This document shows, piece by piece, positions 60,526 to 64,000 of a stretch of 64,000 nucleotides of DNA. The translations under genes and the position numbers were made by a program. The DNA comes from Lotus japonicus (lineage: Eukaryota; Streptophyta; Magnoliopsida; Fabales; Fabaceae). The stretch lies in the NCBI RefSeq assembly GCF_012489685.1, contig NC_080044.1:79780732-79844731 (forward strand), in the 5' to 3' direction. Positions within the stretch are counted from its first letter, which is position 1. Each line of letters starts with the position of its first letter. The notes under the pieces were generated by a model. The model saw nothing but the letters and a program-made list of their open reading frames with translations. It was not told the DNA's origin and searched no databases.

Positions 60526-61852
60526 TCAATGGCGAGAATCAGAGGAGGAAAAGGACGACTTGTCGGATACACCGCTGTGCTCCTCTTCACCCTGAATCCA
60601 TGCTGGTATCGAAGGCAGAGAAGCCACCAGAGGGGGAGAATCAGCTTGCTCATTGATCCTGTCGCGGTTCTCGGCAAGGGCGTCATTTTCCTTGATGTGT
60701 TGCTTACCTTCCCCTCTTCTGCTAGAAAAAAGCAGCCAAAACAAAATTAAGCTGGGCTACATTCACTTTCATATGCTACTTAGCCAATGTAGTCACTACT
60801 CCTGCCACCTCATCTCTATTTCTATACATGGCAATTGGTACCTGGGACTGATAACCTTCAAGTCAGGTCTTATTTGGCTAAATCATTTCTTTCTTCCTAC
60901 TCTTTTACCTTGCTTACAGACACCGGTCACACTTATTTGGCTAAATCATGTCATTGATTCCAAAAATATCAATGACATGTTATCAAATTTTCTGCAATTC
61001 ATAGATTTGGGCCTAGATAGTCCTAATTCCACTATCAGCCAGATAACAGTAGCCTACAAACTAAGGGAATCAAACATCAGAGACAAAAAAAATTGGGCCT
61101 TTCAGGGACAACAGAGAGAGAGAGAGAGAGGGAAAGGAAATTCAATACCACAATCAAGAACAACGTAGAAGAACGACACCAATGCACAAACTGGAACCCC
61201 ATAATCCCAGAGCATAGGTGCACCAAATCTGCAGAACAGGAATCACAGTGAACAATTTGAATCAAACTTGCTTAGCCAAAAATCATCTCCATCACGAAGT
61301 GGGAAAAAAAAACAAAGGGAACGAATGGATGCTTGGAGGAAGAACGAATCACAGTCGTGAGAAAGAGAAACAAACCTGAAAATTTGCAGGAAAACCCAAA
61401 TCGAGTATGAGCACCCAGCCAGCATCCACCATTTAAGGAACAATGTCCGGTGCCAAACCTCAGCCATCTTCTACATCAGGATCAGGGAAGAAAAAAACAG
61501 AAGGGTAACGATATCAGATCAGGAAAAAAGGGGAACTATATCAGTTCTGAATCCTAGAGACCAACAGAGATGAAATACATACCCAAACGGAGCAGACCAC
61601 CTTCCGTAGTCTGATTCGAACCCTCCAAAAAATCCCCTGTCTCCATTTGTTTGCATAACCACTCATGAGATCATAATCAATTCCCCAACTCAGTAAAAAA
61701 ACAACACTGAAACGAAACAAAAATTTAAAAAATAAAAAAACCTGTGAGAAACGGAGCCTACGGGATGGAAGATGGTGATTCATGTCGCAGCCACAGGAGT
61801 CTTTATGAGAAGGAAGGATCAGAACCACGAAAAGGGGAAGAATGTTCTGCAT
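60526..61852 (-). pseudogene. Unidentified exon-like fragments inside the Helitron
   Basis: Minus-strand open segments 61852-61541, 61467-61243 (MAEVWHRTLFLKWWMLAGCS, hydrophobic), about 61232-61150 (FGAPMLWDYGVPVCALVSFF) and 60744-60526 (acidic, Ser-rich). Same direction as the ALDH7B exons. The hydrophobic pieces suggest a membrane protein. No family recognised; some may be chance frames. Confidence 0.3.
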
Positions 61853-62160
61853 AGCGGATGCGTCAGGAAGGAATTGTAATTTTTTGTTGTGCAGAGCGGA
61901 GACTATTTGTGCATAATGGATAGGAAGAATGAAAGACGCAATGTGTCTGCGTTTTCAATTTCGTGAAACGACTGTGAGAGAAGGAGAAAAGGAAGAAGGT
62001 AAGGTGAAAGGAAACTTATATGAATGAACGGCTGAGATTAAACTTGAGTGAAATAAAATGATTTTTTTACAAAAATACCCATACCCAACTCTCATAGATA
62101 TTGGAATAAATTGCTGAAGGACCTTTATGCCCCCAAGGCTGCAAAACTTTGCTTTTATAT

Positions 62161-62198
62161 ATATTATAGATAGATAGATTATAGATTATAGATAGATT

Positions 62199-62243
<45 letters not shown>
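62161..62243. repeat. (GATA)n microsatellite at the Helitron 5' end
   Basis: Imperfect then pure GATA repeats form the very terminus. The Helitron begins (TCTA)n on its own strand, so the repeat grew at or from the 5' end. Confidence 0.95.
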
Positions 62244-62246
<3 letters not shown>

Positions 62247-62300
62247 CTCATAATATAATGCATATTTCCAACTTTATATATTTTGGAAATATCTCTCACA

Positions 62301-62782
62301 ATCCCCCACCATTTACAAAATATAACTAAATCCATATTTCTGGAAATATCATGGTTTCAGATAATGGTATCTTACGATTTGAACCATTACTTAGTAAGAA
62401 ATGGGTTCCACTTATCCCGAATAGAAATTGGTAGACAAGCTTTGAACCAACTATTCAATGGCACAAGTGTGCATAACACATGAAATATCGGTATTATCAA
62501 AAGAATTATAAATTGACACATTCAATAAGGCCTTGTGTCACATATCCTTTTCATGAGAATTTAAGAGTCAAACCCTTTAACTCCATGAAGCGGCCACACT
62601 TCATTCTCATATAGGTAGACTATATCAGAAATGCACCCATAATTATGCATTCCAACAAATATATGTTATATGTCTATTAAGAAGAAAACTTCATCCTACC
62701 ACTTTATTCTTATGGTCCAAGTACTTCTACTCCTTGGGATGTATCAATAATTAAGTACTTGCAATCACTCTTATATAATTAA
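62301..62782. other. Internal region of the retroelement-like insertion
   Basis: 482 bp between the two terminal repeats. No tRNA-Met-type primer site directly after the left repeat, no clear polypurine tract before the right one, and no coding domain. Confidence 0.5.
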
Positions 62783-63023
62783 TGTTCACCAAAGTTCATG
62801 ACTGTTGTGATAGCCCAACTGGCATACGCGTCCATACCCCTCATGTAATAAACAAACAAAAGGTGCCACCGGGAGGAATCGAACCAATGACACGGAAGTA
62901 CATGACTAGTGACAAATCCACTATACCACTATCAACATGTTGTTAATACTTTGAACATTAATATTATAACCCATAATATAATGCATATTTCCAACTTTAT
63001 ATATTTTGGAAATATCTCTCACA
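62783..63023 (+). repeat. Right terminal repeat (241 bp), retains the Helitron empty site
   Basis: Starts TGTTCACCAAAG and ends CTCTCACA. The empty site is at about 62965-62970. Lacks 62 bp present in the left copy. Confidence 0.9.
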
Positions 63024-64000
63024 CACTCCGCTGGAATGAACCACTAATTCGACAGAATTTCTCTGATCCAGAAGCTTGCGCTATTCTTAATATTCCCTTA
63101 AGCTGGTTTGGCATGAAGGATAAACTGAGGTGGCGGTGGTGTGAGGATGGCAATTTTTCAGTGAAATCTTTGTACAAGAATTTACAGCTACAGAAGGTTG
63201 CAATGGAGGCAGGGTCGTCGACGGCTTATCCATGGAAAAAGATTTGGCAGTTAAACGTACCAAATAAGGTCAGGCATTTTCTATACAGAGCAGTGAACAA
63301 TACCCTGCCATGTAAATGGAACCTTGTCCGACGAGGAGTGATCCTCCATGATGCTTGTGTGCTGTGTAATGCTGAAGGTGCCTCAGAAACACTTGACCAT
63401 TTGTTTATGCAGTGTGAGTGGGTGCAGCGTTTCTGGTTTGGAGTTTTAAATTTTCGTTCCACTACCTTGTCATCTTTCCGGAGCTGGATGTCGAGCCTCT
63501 TGCTCTCTGAAGACACTGAGCTGCTATCGCAGGTAGTGATGCTAGTATGGGCACTGTGGAAGCTCCGCAATGAGGTCATGTACAACGATGGGTTGGCAGA
63601 TGTGGGTGTAGTTACTAGCATGGCTTATGGTTTATTGGGAGATTGGCTGAAGGCAAATGAGAGACGATCTGAAAGAGGGGAAAATCTAGCTCAAGATCAA
63701 GTGAATCGCGTGAAAGGATAGACCAAACCGGAAACAGGAGTGCTCAAAATAAATACTGACGCAGGTTGGTCAGGGGAGATTAATTGGTCAAGGACTGGGT
63801 TTAGTAATTAGAGACCACACTGGGGAGTGCTTGTATGCAGCCACAAAGTTTCTGTCTTCTCGTACTGATCCCTTTGTTGCGGAAGCTATGGCAGTTCGTT
63901 GGGCCTTGGATGCTGCACTGCAACTAGAGCTTGACACCATTACTTTGGAGACAGACTCGAAGGAATTTCACTCGTGTTTCTGGAATAGAAAGCATAGTTC
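63024..64000 (+). pseudogene. L1-type LINE ORF2, zf-RVT and RNase H part (continues past the window)
   Basis: LRWNEPLIRQNFSDPEACAI resumes the LINE protein. A zf-RVT domain follows (VPNKVRHFLYRA, CVLC, DHLFMQC; 63,245-63,425), then after a stop at 63,720 an RNase H domain with INTDAG, VAEAMAVRWALDAAL and LETDSKEF. The catalytic Asp, Glu and Asp are kept. A frameshift near 63,790 separates the first Asp from the rest. The element runs off the right edge. Confidence 0.93.

Larger units (their letters stand above)
55721..62243 (-). mobile_element. Complete non-autonomous Helitron, 6,523 bp, carrying an ALDH7B fragment
   Basis: The 3' end CTAG is at 55724-55721 (minus strand …GCACGGGTAAAAGTACTAG) and the 5' end TC at 62243-62242, flanked by A (55720) and T (62244). 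The 5' end is a (TCTA)n run, then ATATATATAAAAGC and AAAGTTTTGCAGCC, as in known plant Helitrons. The right terminal repeat shows the uninterrupted target (ATATTA|TAACCC), confirming insertion between A and T without duplication. No RepHel gene; host exons of ALDH7B lie in the Helitron's sense direction. Confidence 0.95.
55475..62300 (+). repeat. Left terminal repeat (303 bp), split by a Helitron
   Basis: Starts TGTTCACCAAAG, runs to 55720, and resumes 62244-62300 ending CTCTCACA. It equals the right repeat except for a 62-bp segment (55533-55594) absent on the right. The interruption is exactly the Helitron 55721-62243. Confidence 0.9.
55050..63023. mobile_element. Retroelement-like insertion splitting the LINE
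   Basis: About 8 kb of foreign sequence separates ORF2 at about 55,050 from its continuation at 63,024. It ends with one of two TG...CA direct repeats. The left border and TSD are not resolved. The 55,050-55,474 part has a TATATAAAG motif and no coding sequence. There is no gag-pol, so it is non-autonomous, possibly TRIM-like. Confidence 0.65.

Noticed and set aside
55475..63023. Simple intact TRIM element
   Set aside because: TG...CA repeats fit, but there is no matching 5-bp TSD, no primer-binding site, and unexplained sequence at 55,050-55,474 lies outside the left repeat.
1..64000. CRISPR array, bacterial operon or prophage
   Set aside because: Regular repeats here are minisatellites without spacer structure, and all recognisable genes are plant or transposon types with introns.

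Overview
This window is plant nuclear DNA. It is AT-rich, has plant-type splice sites and pieces of plant gene families, and is filled with plant transposon classes: Helitron, CACTA, L1-type LINE, long LTRs, MITEs, and a probable organelle-DNA insertion. The style of the LTRs and LINE 3' ends suggests a eudicot, perhaps a legume, but the window does not prove that. I found no intact host protein gene. It is a nested transposon landscape with many decayed, intron-containing host gene fragments.

Layout. 0-7.7 kb: degraded sequence with minus-strand exons of a Mediator MED15-like gene and a probable SDHAF2-like gene, small tandem repeats and a Tourist-like MITE. 7.75-20.2 kb: a minus-strand Helitron Rep/helicase gene. 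It is cut by a 3.8-kb solo LTR (TSD AGCTC), which is itself cut by a 4.0-kb CACTA element (TSD TAA). Part of the helicase is tandemly duplicated. 20.2-25.0 kb: two truncated LINE 3' ends, AT-rich sequence and a plus-strand Helitron 3' terminus at 25,011. 25.0-31.6 kb: a probable mitochondrial DNA insertion interrupted by a second solo LTR of the same family (4,062 bp, TSD TTCCA, opposite orientation). 31.6-36.5 kb: a collage of fragments (NPR1-like ankyrin, a coiled-coil exon, GDSL lipase, a His-tRNA-derived gene with a GGG anticodon, a BIN3-type methyltransferase piece) and a Mutator MITE with a perfect 9-bp TSD. 37.2-40.1 kb: a poly(A) polymerase pseudogene. 40.76 kb: a minus-strand Helitron 3' end with an 8-bp hairpin. 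45.8-49.4 kb: minus-strand fragments of a BIN3/MePCE-like methyltransferase and a NETWORKED1-like gene.

51.3-64.0 kb: a dead L1-type LINE (ORF1, endonuclease, RT, zf-RVT, RNase H), split by about 8 kb. That insertion is a retroelement-like block with TG...CA direct repeats. One of the repeats carries a complete 6,523-bp Helitron (55,721-62,243). The Helitron contains three exons of an ALDH7B (antiquitin) gene and a Stowaway-type MITE. The second copy of the repeat preserves the empty insertion site, so the Helitron ends are fixed to the base.

The recurring process is transposon capture and decay of host genes rather than cooperation between working genes. The most informative signals are the two built-in empty sites (Helitron and MITE), the helicase duplication with a sharply bounded identical tract, and two loci 12 kb apart that share one tRNA-His/BIN3 chimera, one with a roughly 270-bp internal deletion.
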